DNA of 64,000 nt from Roseiarcus sp963781895 (GCA_963781895.1 CAWAIM010000017.1:62001-126000); one strand, 5' to 3'. Positions 1 to 11,868 are shown, counted from the first letter of the stretch. A program made the numbers and translations. The notes: generated by a model not told the origin, from the sequence alone.

Positions 1-2
1 TG

Positions 3-1250
<1,248 letters not shown>

Positions 1251-1452
1251 GGCGAGCGCCGCGTCTGGTGATAAAAGTCGGCGCCTGTCGGTGGACGACG
1301 TCGCGACGGCGCGCATCCTCGGTTTCCCGATCTTGCCGAACACAACCGCGCGAGCGCCGCCGCCGCAGGTTGCGGGTCGCGCGACCGCGTCCCAAGTGAC
1401 GCCATATTTTTGCCGCACCCTCGCCGTCGCCACGTCAACCGGAGAAGCGGCC

Positions 1453-1914
1453 ATGTCCTTTGCTCTCAATATCAACGGCAGGCGGGTCAGCGTCGACGTC
1501 GAGCAGGACACGCCGCTGCTCTGGGCGCTGCGCGACGAGCTGAAGCTCACCGGAACCAAATACGGCTGCGGCCAGGCGTTGTGCGGCGCCTGCACCGTGT
1601 ACGCCAACGGCTCGCCGATCCGCTCGTGCCAGACGAGCGTGGCCGACGCCGCCGGCATGAAGATCGTGACCATTGAGGGCCTCGAGGGGAAGGCCGCCGA
1701 TGCGGTGCGCGCCGCCTGGCGCGAGCTCGACGTGCCGCAGTGCGGCTACTGCCAGTCCGGCCAGATTATGTCCGCCGCAGCGCTGCTGACCGGAAACCCC
1801 GCCCCGAGCGATGCCGACATCGACGACGCCATGGACGGCAATGTCTGCCGTTGCGCCACTTATGTCCGCATCCGCGCCGGCATTCATCGCGCGGCCGAGA
1901 TCATGAAAGGGTGA
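1453..1914 (+). CDS. iorA: (2Fe-2S)-binding small subunit of a molybdenum hydroxylase (isoquinoline 1-oxidoreductase alpha-like)
   Basis: Electron-transfer subunit, 153 residues, the normal size for the family. The N-terminal plant-type ferredoxin domain has Cys39, Cys44, Cys47 and Cys59 (CGCGQALCGACTVY). The C-terminal helical domain has the second cluster motifs CGYCQSGQIM and CRCATYVRI. The ATG at 1453 is chosen because GGAGAA lies about 7 bases upstream and the family begins at this point; an upstream in-frame extension has no similarity. It lies 5 bases before its large subunit, so the two are co-translated. Substrate is unknown: the family oxidises N-heterocycles or aldehydes, and the symbol reflects similarity only. 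Confidence 0.85.
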   Translation: MSFALNINGRRVSVDVEQDTPLLWALRDELKLTGTKYGCGQALCGACTVYANGSPIRSCQTSVADAAGMKIVTIEGLEGKAADAVRAAWRELDVPQCGYCQSGQIMSAAALLTGNPAPSDADIDDAMDGNVCRCATYVRIRAGIHRAAEIMKG

Positions 1915-1919
1915 GCGCC

Positions 1920-4073
1920 ATGACCATTCAGCAATCGCGCCGGACTTTCATCAAGATCGCCGCCGGAACCGGGGTCGGCCTCGTCATCGGCGTCGAGTTT
2001 TCCCCGACGCCCGCGAGGGCCGCGGCGCCGTTCGCGCCCAATCCGTTCGTGCGCATCGCGCCCGACAACACCGTGACGGTGCTGGTCAAGCATCTCGACA
2101 AGGGGCAGGGGATCGCCACCGGCCTGTCGACGCTCGTCGCCGAAGAGCTCGATGCGGATTGGAGGCAGATGCGCGCCGAATTCGCGCCCGCCGACGCCTC
2201 GAAATACAACAATCTGCTGTTCGGCCCGGTGCAGGGCACCGGCGGCTCGACCTCGATCGCCAATTCCTTCACGCAATACCGCAAGGCGGGCGCGATCGCG
2301 CGCGCCATGCTGACAGCGGCCGCCGCGGCGGCTTGGGGCGTGCCGGCGGCCGAGATCGTGATCGCGACGGGCGTGCTGTCGCACAAGTCGGGCAAGTCGG
2401 GGACATTCGGGGAGTTCGCCGAGAGGGCGTCCGGCCTCGACGTGCCGAACGACGCCCCGCTCAAGAACCCGGCCGACTTCGCCTATATCGGCAAGAGCTT
2501 CAAGCGGCTCGACACCGAAGCCAAGATCACCGGCCAGCCGATCTACACCCAGGACATCCATCTGGACGGCATGGTGACGGCGGCGATCATCCATCCGCCG
2601 CGCTTCGGCGGGCTCGCGGTGAAAATCGACGCGAGCGCGGCGCAATCGGTCAAGGGTTTTCTGGACGCGAAGATCATTCCGCAAGGCGTCGTGGTCTACG
2701 CGACGGGAACCTGGCCGGCGTTCAAGGCCAAGGGGCTCATCAAGGTCGAATGGGACGAAGCGAAGGCCGAGAAGCGCGGCACGCCCGAACTCCTCGCCGA
2801 GTACCGCAAGCTCGTCGCCACGCCGGGCGTCGTCGCCCACAATGCGGGGACCGTCGACGACGCGCTCGTCGGAGCGGCAAAGACGGTCGAGGCGGAATTC
2901 ACCTTCCCCTATCTCGCCCATGCGCCCATGGAGCCGATGAACGCGGTGGTCCGTTTCGACGGCGACAAGGTCAAGATCTGGACCGGCTCTCAATTGCAAA
3001 CGGTCGATCAGCTCGTGGCGGGAGGCATATTCGGCGTGCCGCCGGCCAAGGTCGAGATCGAAACGAGATACGCCGGCGGCTCGTTCGGCCGCAGGGCGGT
3101 CCCGACTTCCGACTATGTCGCGGAGGCCGCCATGGCGGCCCGGACATGGGGCAAGCCCGATCCGGTGAAGCTGGTCTGGCAGCGCGAGGACGACATGAAG
3201 GCCGGCTATTACCGGCCGCTCTATGTCCACCACGTGATCGCCGGCCTCGACTCGGAGGGCAATCTGGTCGCCTGGCGGCACCGCATCGCGGGCCAGTCGA
3301 TCCTCGCCGGCACCTTGTTCGAGACAGCGCTGGTGAAGGGCGGCGTCGACGGCACGTCCGTCGAGGGGGTCGTCGATATGCCCTACGCCATTCCCAATCT
3401 GCGGGCCGAACTCCACTCGACGAAAGTCGGCGTGCCGGTGCTGTGGTGGCGCTCGGTCGGGCACACGCACACCGCCTACGTCGTCGAGACCATGATCGAT
3501 CAGCTTGCGGCCAAGGCCGGGAAGGATCCGGTCGAGTTTCGCCTCGGGCTGCTCAAGGACAAGCCGCGCCACGCCGGCGTCCTGAAGCTTGCGGCGGAAA
3601 AGGCGGGATGGACGAACCCGCCGCCGCCCGGAACCTTCCGCGGCGTCGCGGTGCACAAGAGCTTCAACACCTATGTCGCGCAGGTCGCCGAGGTCACGCT
3701 GACGAAGGCCGGCGGAGCCAAGGTGGAGCGCGTCGTCTGCGCCGTCGATTGCGGCGTCGCCGTCAATCCGGACGTCATCAGGGCGCAGATCGAGGGCGGC
3801 GTCGGCTTCGGCCTCGGCGCGGCTCTGCGCGACGCCGTCACGCTCACCGGCGGCGCGGTCGACCAGGCGAATTTCGACACCTACCTGCCGCTGCGCATGA
3901 GCGACATGCCGAAGGTCGAGGTCCATATTGTCGCCTCCAGCGAGGCGCCGACGGGCATCGGCGAGCCCGGCGTGCCGCCCGCCGCTCCCGCGGTGGCCAA
4001 CGCCGTATTCAAGGCGACCGGCAAGCATATCCTCCAGCTGCCGCTCCAGCTCGACGAGGTCGGCCACGCATAG
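1920..4073 (+). CDS. iorB: Molybdopterin-cytosine-dinucleotide-binding large subunit (isoquinoline 1-oxidoreductase beta-like)
   Basis: Catalytic subunit of a two-subunit molybdenum hydroxylase, 717 residues, the usual size for IorB-type proteins. The N-terminus (QQSRRTFIKIAAGTGVGL) is a twin-arginine signal, so the heterodimer is probably exported folded to the periplasm, with the unsignalled small subunit travelling along. Aldehyde-oxidase/xanthine-dehydrogenase-type motifs include GGSFGRR, VLWWRSVGHTHTA and the C-terminal GIGEPGVPPAAPAVANA, where the Glu is the expected catalytic base. The ATG at 1920 starts 5 bases after the small-subunit stop. No FAD subunit is nearby, as is normal for this subfamily, which passes electrons to cytochromes. 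The true substrate cannot be read from sequence. Confidence 0.88.
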   Translation: MTIQQSRRTFIKIAAGTGVGLVIGVEFSPTPARAAAPFAPNPFVRIAPDNTVTVLVKHLDKGQGIATGLSTLVAEELDADWRQMRAEFAPADASKYNNLLFGPVQGTGGSTSIANSFTQYRKAGAIARAMLTAAAAAAWGVPAAEIVIATGVLSHKSGKSGTFGEFAERASGLDVPNDAPLKNPADFAYIGKSFKRLDTEAKITGQPIYTQDIHLDGMVTAAIIHPPRFGGLAVKIDASAAQSVKGFLDAKIIPQGVVVYATGTWPAFKAKGLIKVEWDEAKAEKRGTPELLAEYRKLVATPGVVAHNAGTVDDALVGAAKTVEAEFTFPYLAHAPMEPMNAVVRFDGDKVKIWTGSQLQTVDQLVAGGIFGVPPAKVEIETRYAGGSFGRRAVPTSDYVAEAAMAARTWGKPDPVKLVWQREDDMKAGYYRPLYVHHVIAGLDSEGNLVAWRHRIAGQSILAGTLFETALVKGGVDGTSVEGVVDMPYAIPNLRAELHSTKVGVPVLWWRSVGHTHTAYVVETMIDQLAAKAGKDPVEFRLGLLKDKPRHAGVLKLAAEKAGWTNPPPPGTFRGVAVHKSFNTYVAQVAEVTLTKAGGAKVERVVCAVDCGVAVNPDVIRAQIEGGVGFGLGAALRDAVTLTGGAVDQANFDTYLPLRMSDMPKVEVHIVASSEAPTGIGEPGVPPAAPAVANAVFKATGKHILQLPLQLDEVGHA

Positions 4074-4178
4074 CGGGAACGCCCGGTCCCGGGCGGCGGG
4101 GAAGCCCTCGAGCCCGGGCCGGTCGATGGGCGGCGGCGGCGACGGACCATCGCCGGCGCCCAAAAATCGAAAAATGCT

Positions 4179-6687
4179 TCAAACGGCTGCGGCGGTCGCA
4201 TCGGACCTGTTCACCGACAAGCGCGTCTGGGCGATTTGGTGGATTTTGGCGCGGACGTCGTCGTTGTCGCGCATGAAGCGATCGAAGTCCGCCTTGCGCA
4301 GCACCAGCAGCCGGCAATAGGTCAAGGCTTTCACGTCGGCCTGTCGCGGGGCGCCGGTGAGCAAGGCCATCTCCCCGAACACATCGCCGCTGCCGAGGGG
4401 AATGCGACGGCCGGGAAAGATCACCTCCGCCGCGCCGGAGGCGATGAAGAACACCGCGTCTCCGAGGCCGCCCTTGCGCACGATCAGTTCGTTGGGAACG
4501 GTGAAGCGGGGCCGCAGAAGCCTCTGCACACTGTCCAGGTGCCGGTCATCGAGGCCTGCGAACAGGTCGAGGCGCGCGACGAGATGGCGCGTATCGAGGC
4601 CGATGTCGAAGCGCGGCCGAGCTTCGGCGTCCTGAGCCTCCGCGACGCTGCTCGTGAGATCCCTGTAGATTTCCGCCGCGATCAACCCTTCTTCGAACAG
4701 GGCCTGGTAGCGCCCCATCTCGCGGCGCAACGCGGATTGGCGCAAGAACTCTCGCTTCGAGCGCGGCGGCGTAATCCGGGTATTGGCGGCGAAGCGCGTC
4801 GAGCGCGGACTTGGTCTGGTCGAGGCGAGCCTTGAGGATGCTGTCGATGAGGGCGGAGATGCGCTCCCCGAAGATCGAACGCGACCGTTTGGCGGCGCCG
4901 CTGGCGAGCTCCTGGATCAGGAGCCGCGTCACCAGCAGCGTCTCGAAGCGGTCGCCGAGACGATCCGCAAGAAACCGGCGCACGCCGAAGCGCCGATACA
5001 AGACGTAGGCGGTGCGGAAGGAGAGCGGAAAGGCGAGCGCGGCTTCAGCGGCGCGCTTGTAGCCGAGTCGCCCTCCGCTCCTCGCCCGCTCGGCCAGGGC
5101 CTCGGCGTTGCGCATGAGCGCTTGCAAGGCGGCGGGTGAAGCGGCCCGCCGCGCCAGCGTCTCGAGGACCAGCATCCGCTCCTGGTTTCCGAGCGCGACC
5201 AGCGCGACCGTCAGCCGCTCGCGCTCGGTCAGTTCGTCCTCTTCGGCCGCGTCGCGAACGTCGGCCGCCTTCCTCCAGGCCTCATAGGGGGCCAGCGCGC
5301 TCTCCACCGCGGCCGGATGCAGATCGTAGTCCCGCGCGGTCTTGGCGATCATCTCGCTCGTGTCGGCATAGGACAGCGCCAGCACCCGGTCCCGCAAGAG
5401 CTGGTCAATCGGCGACAGCCGATCGAGTCCGAGCAAATGGATGACCGACCGCAGGGTCGGGCCGTTGACGAGGAGCGTAAACATCACCAGGCCGGTCGCG
5501 AGCACCGCCACGAAGCGACGCACCTCGTCCGGCAACGCGGGATTTTCAGTGACCGAGAGCGCCAGCACCAGGGTCAGAGCGCCCCTGAGCCCACCCCAAG
5601 CAATAGCGAGCTTGTAGTCGGTGCTGATCGGCTGGGTCAGCCTGGCGAAGCTCAGCGTCGGCAGCAGCAGGAACAGCACCGCGAGCCGGGCGGCGAACGC
5701 CGCGACGATCAGCACCGCCACCAAGGCCAAGTCGCGGACATGCACGTCGAACAGCAGTTTTGGCACCAGGATCGACGCCAGCAGGAAGACGAGCGAATGC
5801 CCCCAAAATGCGATCTGCTCCCAGAGATCGGTGAGGAACGTCCAGTTGTACGGCGCGATGCGGGTCCGTCCAAAGGCGCTGACCGTCATCCCGGCGGCCA
5901 GGACAGCCACCACCCCGGAGACATGAAAAATGCGCTCGGCGGCGATGAAGGTCAGATAGGCGAGAGCGACCGTCAGCGTTCCCTCGGCCAGCCGGTCGTC
6001 ACGCGTCCACGGAATGATTTGCAGGAAGACGCGGCCGGCAAACGCTCCCAGCACGGCGCCGCCGAGAAAGGAGCGGACGAATTCGACCGCGCCTCTTTCG
6101 ATGTCGGGCTGGCGTCCCGAGACGATGATCCCGAGCAGGACCGCATAGAGAACAAACGCGGCCGCGTCGTTCAGAAGGGCTTCGCCCTCTACGAGCCGAG
6201 TCAGGCGAGCGGGCGTCCCGACCTCGCGGAAGACCGCGATGACCGCGGCGGGGTCGGTCGTCGAGACCACCGCGCCGAGCAGCAGGCAGACCACGAGCGG
6301 CAGCCCGGCGAACGGCCAAAGCGCCACGCCGACGAAAGCGGCGGTGACAAGGGTCGCGATGACCGCCAGCATCAGGATCGGCGCCGCGTCTTCCAGGATG
6401 CGGCGCACGTCGCTGGTGAAGGCCGCTTCGAAAATAAGCAACGGCAGGAAGACGTAGATGAACGTTTCGGAGCCCAAGGGCAGATCGGCGAACAGCTTGG
6501 CGATCTCGCCGAATCGGGGCGAGAGCGGCGTGTGCAACAGAACGCCCGAGACCGCGCCGATCGCCGCTCCGATCACGGCGAGGAACACCACCGGGGCCAA
6601 TTTCAAGCGCCCCGCGAGCGGCTGGCTCAAGGCCACGACGACCAGCAAGGTCGCGAACACGGCCAGAACGAGGACGATGTCGAGCAT
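4179..6687 (-). CDS. Cation/proton antiporter (NhaP/CPA1 type) with C-terminal cyclic-nucleotide-binding domain, frameshifted
   Basis: Inner-membrane Na+(K+)/H+ exchanger. Residues 1-420 form about 12 membrane helices with the CPA1 signatures STTDPAAV, EGEALLNDAAAFV and WGGLRGALTL. A helical cytoplasmic stretch follows, then a cNMP-binding (Crp-like) domain with GDVFGEMALLTGAPRQADV. The membrane and regulatory parts are in different frames; the switch is near 4748, where removing one base from GCGAGAGTTC rejoins EAR to FLRQSALRREMGRYQ. Corrected length is about 835 residues. The ATG at 6687 is chosen because a hydrophobic helix starts at once (MLDIVLVLAVF). The tail suggests gating by a cyclic nucleotide, which is inference. 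As sequenced, the product would lack the regulatory domain. Confidence 0.85.
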
Positions 6688-7167
6688 GGCTTCGTAGTCC
6701 GTAGAGCGCGCGATCGCGCATGAACGGTGCAATTTTCGGAGAATCGCCTAATAATTTCTACGAGATCCGCCGAATAGTCGCCCCACGACGGTTGAGCTTG
6801 TCGACGTTGGCGGACTTTGGCAAGCTTGCCGCTCGGGGCGCCCAGCGGATGCTGAGCGCGGCGGTCCATTTCCCGGCCGCCCACCTGGGGACGCCCAATT
6901 TTCCGCCGTAAGGACGCTCATCTCTCCGGACTATTCTGCGCCGTCGGCCACGCCGGATTGACGTCCGCCCGCAAGCGCTCGGAGGTCATGACATCATATC
7001 CGAGCGGGATTTGCGTCCCATGGGGTCATGGCGGGGTCGGGCGCCCGGCGCATAAGCGGGGAGCGAGCTTTGAGGGAACGCGGGAGCGCGCGCGAAGCGC
7101 TTGCAAGGCTCACGCCGCTCCGTTTCGTCACACGACCGCCGACCGCCGGCCCCGCGCCATCTCGCGG
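6688..7167. other. Intergenic stretch, no gene recognised
   Basis: About 480 bases between the antiporter start and the end of the ABC exporter gene, both on the minus strand. It must carry the antiporter promoter near 6690-6790, where the DNA is locally AT-richer. The open frames here have no recognisable product and no convincing ribosome-binding site. I see no terminator with a T-tract and no repeat. Confidence 0.5.
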
Positions 7168-8958
7168 TCAGGCCGCGTCGCGCGGGAACTGGGTCTGGGC
7201 GATCAGGCTGTAGGTATGGCCCTGCGCCAGCAGTTCGGCGTGCCGGCCGCGCTCGACGATGCGGCCGCGATCGATGACGCAGATCTCGTCGGCCTTCGCC
7301 ACCGTCGACAGTCGGTGGGCGATGACGATGGTCGTTCGGCCTTCGCAAAGCGTGTGCAACGCCCTCTGGATCGCCTGTTCGGATTCGGAATCGAGCGACG
7401 AGGTCGCCTCGTCGAGCAGGATGATCGGCGCGTCCTTGAGGAAGGCGCGGGCGATCGCGATCCGCTGGCGCTGACCGCCGGAGAGCTGCATGCCGTGCTC
7501 GCCGCACGGGGCGTCGTAACCGCGCTCGAAGCCCATGATGAAGTCGTGCGCGTAAGCCGCCTTGGCGGCGGCGACGATCTCCTCGTCGCTCGCGCCGGGA
7601 CGGCCCATCGCGATGTTGTCGCGCACCGAGCCCTTGAACAGGAAATTCTCCTGGGCGACATAGGCGATCTGGCGGCGCAGCGACGCGCGGGTGACGGTCG
7701 CGGTGTCGACGCCGTCGCACAGGATCTGGCCGGAGTCGACGTCGTAAAGACGTAAGATGAGGTTCATCACCGTCGACTTGCCGCCGCCCGAGCGGCCGAC
7801 CAGCGCCGTCGTCCGGCCGGCCTCGGCGACAAAGCTGACCGAATGCAGCACGGTCTCGCCGGCGCGATAGCCGAACGTCACGTTGCGAAATTCTATTCTG
7901 CCGTTCGTGACCTGGAGTTCCGGCGTCCGCGGCGGATCCTGCTCGAACTCGCGCTCGTCGAGGAAGTCGTACAGCATGCCGACGCCGAACAGGGCCGAAG
8001 ACAGATCGACATGCAGCCGCGCCACCCGCTTCATCGGCTCATAGAGCATGATGACGGACGTGATGAAGGAAAACAGGCTTCCCGGAGCGTTGCCGCGGAT
8101 GATCACGGTGTAGCCGCTGTAAAGCACGACGGCGGCGATCGCAAAACCGCCGAGGCTCTCCATGATCGGGCTGGTGCGCGAACTGACCCGCGCCAGCTTG
8201 TTCGCCGCCATCCTGAAGCCTTCGATCGCTCGGGCCTGCCGGTCGCGCATGAAGCCTTCGAGCGTGAAGGCCTTGACGACGCGGATGCCCTGGGCGGTCT
8301 CCTGCAGCGACTCCATCATCTGCATCGCGCCCTGGAACTCGCTCGCCATGATCTTGCGCACCCGCAGCCCGATCTTGCGCACGCCGACCGCGGCGACCGG
8401 AACGAACATCAGCGCCAGAAGCGAGAGCAGGGGATCCTGCGACACCATCACGATGATCAGGCCGACGATCGTCAGCGCGTCGCGCGACAGCGTGGTGATG
8501 AGGAGATTGAGCACGTTGCTGGCCGACTGGGCGATGAATGCCTGGCGGGCGATGAATTCGGACGAATGCGACCGCCCGTAGTAGCCGACCTTCATCCGCA
8601 GCATCTGGTCGAAGATGCGGGTCTGGATATCGGCGACGATGCTGTTGCCGACCCGCGACAGGACCACCTGCTGGCCGTAGGTCGCCGCGCCCTTGACCGT
8701 ATAGATGGTCACGATCGCCGCCGTGATCTCCCAGACCGCGTTCAGGTCGCGGCCGACGAAGATCTTGTCGACGATCCTGCCGATGATCCAGGCCGAGAGG
8801 GCGGTGGTGACGGCGATCAGGCCCATCATCGCGAAAGCGAAGGCGTAGCCCTTCCAGTGCTTGGCGCCCTGGTCGGTCAGAAGCCGGCGCAAAAGCGCGT
8901 TGGACGGCGAATTGAAAATGGAGCCGATGCGTTCGCGGGCTTCACGCCAGAGTGACAA
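7168..8958 (-). CDS. MsbA-like ABC exporter, fused permease and ATPase
   Basis: Half-size ABC exporter working as a homodimer in the inner membrane, with a six-helix transmembrane domain (about residues 20-320) followed by an ATPase domain. Visible ATPase motifs are Walker A GRSGGGKST, signature LSGGQRQR, Walker B IILLDEA and the switch-histidine region IVIAHRLST. The family includes lipid A flippase MsbA and other lipid or drug exporters; substrate is not determinable. I choose the TTG at 8958 because AAGGA lies 9 bases upstream and the product (596 residues) has the family length. An alternative start further upstream would add an unconserved, low-complexity leader of about 59 residues. Confidence 0.88.
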   Translation of the reverse strand: MSLWREARERIGSIFNSPSNALLRRLLTDQGAKHWKGYAFAFAMMGLIAVTTALSAWIIGRIVDKIFVGRDLNAVWEITAAIVTIYTVKGAATYGQQVVLSRVGNSIVADIQTRIFDQMLRMKVGYYGRSHSSEFIARQAFIAQSASNVLNLLITTLSRDALTIVGLIIVMVSQDPLLSLLALMFVPVAAVGVRKIGLRVRKIMASEFQGAMQMMESLQETAQGIRVVKAFTLEGFMRDRQARAIEGFRMAANKLARVSSRTSPIMESLGGFAIAAVVLYSGYTVIIRGNAPGSLFSFITSVIMLYEPMKRVARLHVDLSSALFGVGMLYDFLDEREFEQDPPRTPELQVTNGRIEFRNVTFGYRAGETVLHSVSFVAEAGRTTALVGRSGGGKSTVMNLILRLYDVDSGQILCDGVDTATVTRASLRRQIAYVAQENFLFKGSVRDNIAMGRPGASDEEIVAAAKAAYAHDFIMGFERGYDAPCGEHGMQLSGGQRQRIAIARAFLKDAPIILLDEATSSLDSESEQAIQRALHTLCEGRTTIVIAHRLSTVAKADEICVIDRGRIVERGRHAELLAQGHTYSLIAQTQFPRDAA

Positions 8959-9097
8959 TGGTTTCAGTCCTTCGCGGCGCCCGTCGATCGACGCGCACGC
9001 CCATCCGCCGGCGGCGATTTTGCCCCCGTCGTCGCCGCTTTCCTTACCATCCGAGGCGCTTATATGGAAATGGCGCGCCGAGGCGCGGAGTCCCGCC

Positions 9098-9946
9098 CTA
9101 TTTCTTATCGGTCTTCTCCGCCTTGACGGCGGCATGATATTTGCGCCGGATGTCGGCGAGATTGACGGACGGCGGCGGAAAGGCCAGGCGCAGGTCCGCC
9201 ATGGCTTCCGCCATGATCTGCGACACCGCGAGATTGCGAAACCACTTGTGATTCGACGGGATCACGTACCACGGCGCCTCGCGGGTGCTGGTGGCGCGAA
9301 TCGCATCCTCGAACGCTTCGATGTAGTCGTCCCACAACGCCCGCTCCGTATAGTCGGAATCGCTGATCTTCCAGTTGCGTAGCGGGTCGTCGAGGCGTTC
9401 GGCGAAGCGCGCCAGCTGTTCCTCCTTGCTGATGTGGAGGAAGAATTTGAGGATCGTGGTTCCGTTGTCCGCGAGCAGGGCCTCGAAGTCGCGAATGCGC
9501 TGATAGCGCTCGGTCCAGGTCGCCTTGTCGATCAGCTTGTGGACGCGCGTCACCAGCACGTCCTCGTAGTGCGAGCGGTTGAAAATGGCGATTTCTCCGC
9601 GGCCCGGAGCGTGAGGATGGATGCGCCACAGGAAGTCGTGGGAGAGTTCGGCGGCGGTCGGAACCTTGAATCCAGCGACGCTCGCCCCCTGCGGGTTGAG
9701 GCAGGAGAACACATGGTTGATCGTGCCGTCCTTGCCGCCGGCGTCGGGCGCCTGGAGGACGACAAGGATCGAATGCTTGTGCTCGGCGTACAGCAGAAGC
9801 TGCTGGCGCGTCAGCTTGTCGCGGTAAGTCTCGATCTCTTCTTTGGCTTCGGCTTCCGATTCGTGCTTGCCCTTATAGCCAGGATCGAGCTTGTTCAATT
9901 TCAGCTTGTCGCCCGGACCGACGACGAATTTCTTGCGATAATCCAT
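9098..9946 (-). CDS. ppk2: Polyphosphate kinase 2 family protein (polyphosphate:nucleotide phosphotransferase)
   Basis: Cytoplasmic enzyme transferring phosphate between polyphosphate and nucleotides, 282 residues. The P-loop is APDAGGKDGTI at about residues 55-65; the Walker B region is FNRSHYEDVL, followed by a lid with ERYQRIRDFE. NHKWFRNLAVSQI near the end is typical of the short group related to class III PPK2, which can phosphorylate AMP or ADP. The ATG at 9946 has AAGGATCAAGGC just upstream and begins with the family's MDYRKKF; a GC-rich in-frame upstream extension lacks similarity. It is divergent from the SulP transporter gene. Which nucleotide is preferred is not visible. Confidence 0.9.
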   Translation of the reverse strand: MDYRKKFVVGPGDKLKLNKLDPGYKGKHESEAEAKEEIETYRDKLTRQQLLLYAEHKHSILVVLQAPDAGGKDGTINHVFSCLNPQGASVAGFKVPTAAELSHDFLWRIHPHAPGRGEIAIFNRSHYEDVLVTRVHKLIDKATWTERYQRIRDFEALLADNGTTILKFFLHISKEEQLARFAERLDDPLRNWKISDSDYTERALWDDYIEAFEDAIRATSTREAPWYVIPSNHKWFRNLAVSQIMAEAMADLRLAFPPPSVNLADIRRKYHAAVKAEKTDKK

Positions 9947-10161
9947 GCCTTGATCCTTCGTGACGACCTTGGCCCGCGCACGGCCGGACGGCCGGGGGCG
10001 CGCAGCGGCGCCTTGGGGCCCGGCACTGGCGGAATTGGTAGGGTCCAAGTCTGGCGTCGTCCGACCATTGTGATGATAAAACGGCGGCCGAAGCAACTCG
10101 CTTGCGCGAGGAACGAAGGCGGGACGAGCGCGCGCTGAGGCGGACGCGCAAGGGCGAGGGA

Positions 10162-11845
10162 ATGAAAATCAACCTTCTCGGCGGTCTCCTTCCGGTCAAG
10201 CCGCGCGCGGCGCTGAGGGACGTGTTCGCCGGCCTGACGCTCGCCTCGATGAACATCCCGCAGGTGCTCGGCTACACCCGCATCGCCGGCACGCCCGTCG
10301 TCACCGGCCTCTACACGGTTCTGCTGCCGCTGGCGGGCTTCGCGCTGTTCGGGTCTTCCCGCCATCTGGTCGTGGCGGCCAATTCCGCGACCGCGGCGAT
10401 ATTCTCCAGCTCGCTGTCCCGCATGGCGCCGCTCGCCAGCGCGCAATACATGGCGCTGGTCGGCATGCTGACGCTGCTGACCGCGGGCCTGTTGCTGGCG
10501 GCGCGCGTCTTCAAGCTCGGTTTTCTCGCCGACTTCCTTTCGCGCACCGTCCTCGCCGGATTTCTGGCCGGCGTCGGGGTTCAGGTCGGCGTCGCCATGC
10601 TCGGCGGCATGCTGGGCGTCAGCGTCGCTTCGCACCGCACGCCCGGGCAGCTGTGGCAGCTCGCGCGAGAGGCGCGGACGTTCAGCGCGCAAAGCGGCGG
10701 CCTGTCGATCCTCGTCGTGGCCAGCATCCTGCTCGGCCGCCGGTTCGCGCCGCGTTTTCCGGTGTCGCTGGCGCTCGTCGTCGGGACGATCGCGGCGAGC
10801 GCGTGGCTTCATCTCGCCGACCACGGCTTTGCCGTCATCGGCCCGGTCCCCGGCGGCTTGCCGTCGCTCAAATGGCCGGATGTGAGCTGGAGCGATACGA
10901 TCGCGCTGCTGCCGGTCGCCGGGTCGTGCTTCGTCATGATCATCGCGCAAAGCGCGGCGACGTCGCGCGTGTACGCGACCATTCACCGCGAGCACGTCGA
11001 CGAGGACGCGGACATTCTGGGCCTGGCGGCCGCCAACGCCGCGGCGGCGATCAGCGGGGCGTTCGTGGTCAACGGCAGCCCGACCCAGACGGCGATGGCG
11101 GACCAGGCGGGCGCGCGCAGCCAGGTCGCCCAGCTCGCCTTCGCCGCCGTCGTGCTGATCGTGCTGCTGTTTCTGACCGGTCCGTTGCAGTATCTGCCGC
11201 ATTGCGTGCTGGCCAGCATCGTGTTCACCATCGCGGTCGGAATGGTCGACGTGCGGGGACTGCGCGCCATCCGGCGCGAAAGCCCGGGCGAATTCCTCCT
11301 GGCGCTCTTCACCGCGGCGGCGGTGCCGGCGCATCGGCGTCGAGCAGGGCATTCTGCTGGCGATCGCACTCTCGCTGGTCCGGCACGTCCGTCACAGCTA
11401 CCGGCCGCACACGATGGTGCTGATGCCGAACGCGCAGGGCCGGTGGGCGCCGGCGCCGGCGGCGCCCGGAACCCAAACCGAGCCCGGACTGATCGTCTAC
11501 CGTTTCGGCGCCGACCTGTTCTACGCCAACGCCGACCGCTTCGCCGACGAGGCGCGCGCGCTCGTCGGCCATGCGCCGACGCCGATTCGACACTTCATCA
11601 TCGACGCCAGCGCGATCACCGACATCGACTATTCGGCCGCCCGCACCGTCCTGGAGCTGTTCCGCGGCTTCGCCGCCAAGAACATCGCCGTCGCGTTCGG
11701 CCGTGTGAACCCTTCCTTGCGCGACGATCTCGACCGGCACGGCGTCACCGCGGCAATCGGGGAAGCCTGCATCTTCGCCACGCTTCACCAGGCGATCGAC
11801 GCGGCGCGGCAGGGAGGGTCGCTGGCCGGTCCGAAGGGGAGCTGA
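10162..11845 (+). CDS. SulP/SLC26-family anion transporter with STAS domain, frameshifted
   Basis: Inner-membrane transporter of sulfate, bicarbonate or another anion. The membrane domain runs from MKINLLGGLLPVKP through LASMNIPQVLGYTRIAGTP (the family signature region) and about 10-11 helices to roughly residue 385. The cytoplasmic STAS domain is at the C-terminus, with FYANADRFADEA and FIIDASAITDIDYSA. The halves are in different frames: near 11325 removing one base joins FTAAAV to RIGVEQGILLAIALSL, a well-conserved segment. Corrected length is about 560 residues. The ATG at 10162 follows AGGGCGAGGGA. The exact anion is unknown; no sulfate-assimilation or carbonic anhydrase gene adjoins it. 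Confidence 0.85.
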
Positions 11846-11851
11846 AGGCCG

Positions 11852-11868
11852 GCCCGCAAAAAGCGGGC
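11852..11868. terminator. GC hairpin between convergent genes
   Basis: GCCCGC, a loop of five A, then GCGGGC, starting 6 bases after the SulP stop and 71 bases before the end of the convergent glycan synthase gene. No T-tract follows on either strand, so intrinsic termination is doubtful. Confidence 0.3.

Noticed and set aside
1884..4163. Minus-strand frame of about 760 codons opposite the molybdenum hydroxylase
   Set aside because: Antisense shadow; no motifs, and the plus strand is a convincing enzyme.
5317..6723. Long plus-strand frame opposite the antiporter
   Set aside because: Very rich in Arg, Gln, Asp and His with no domains; it is the antisense shadow of a GC-rich coding region.
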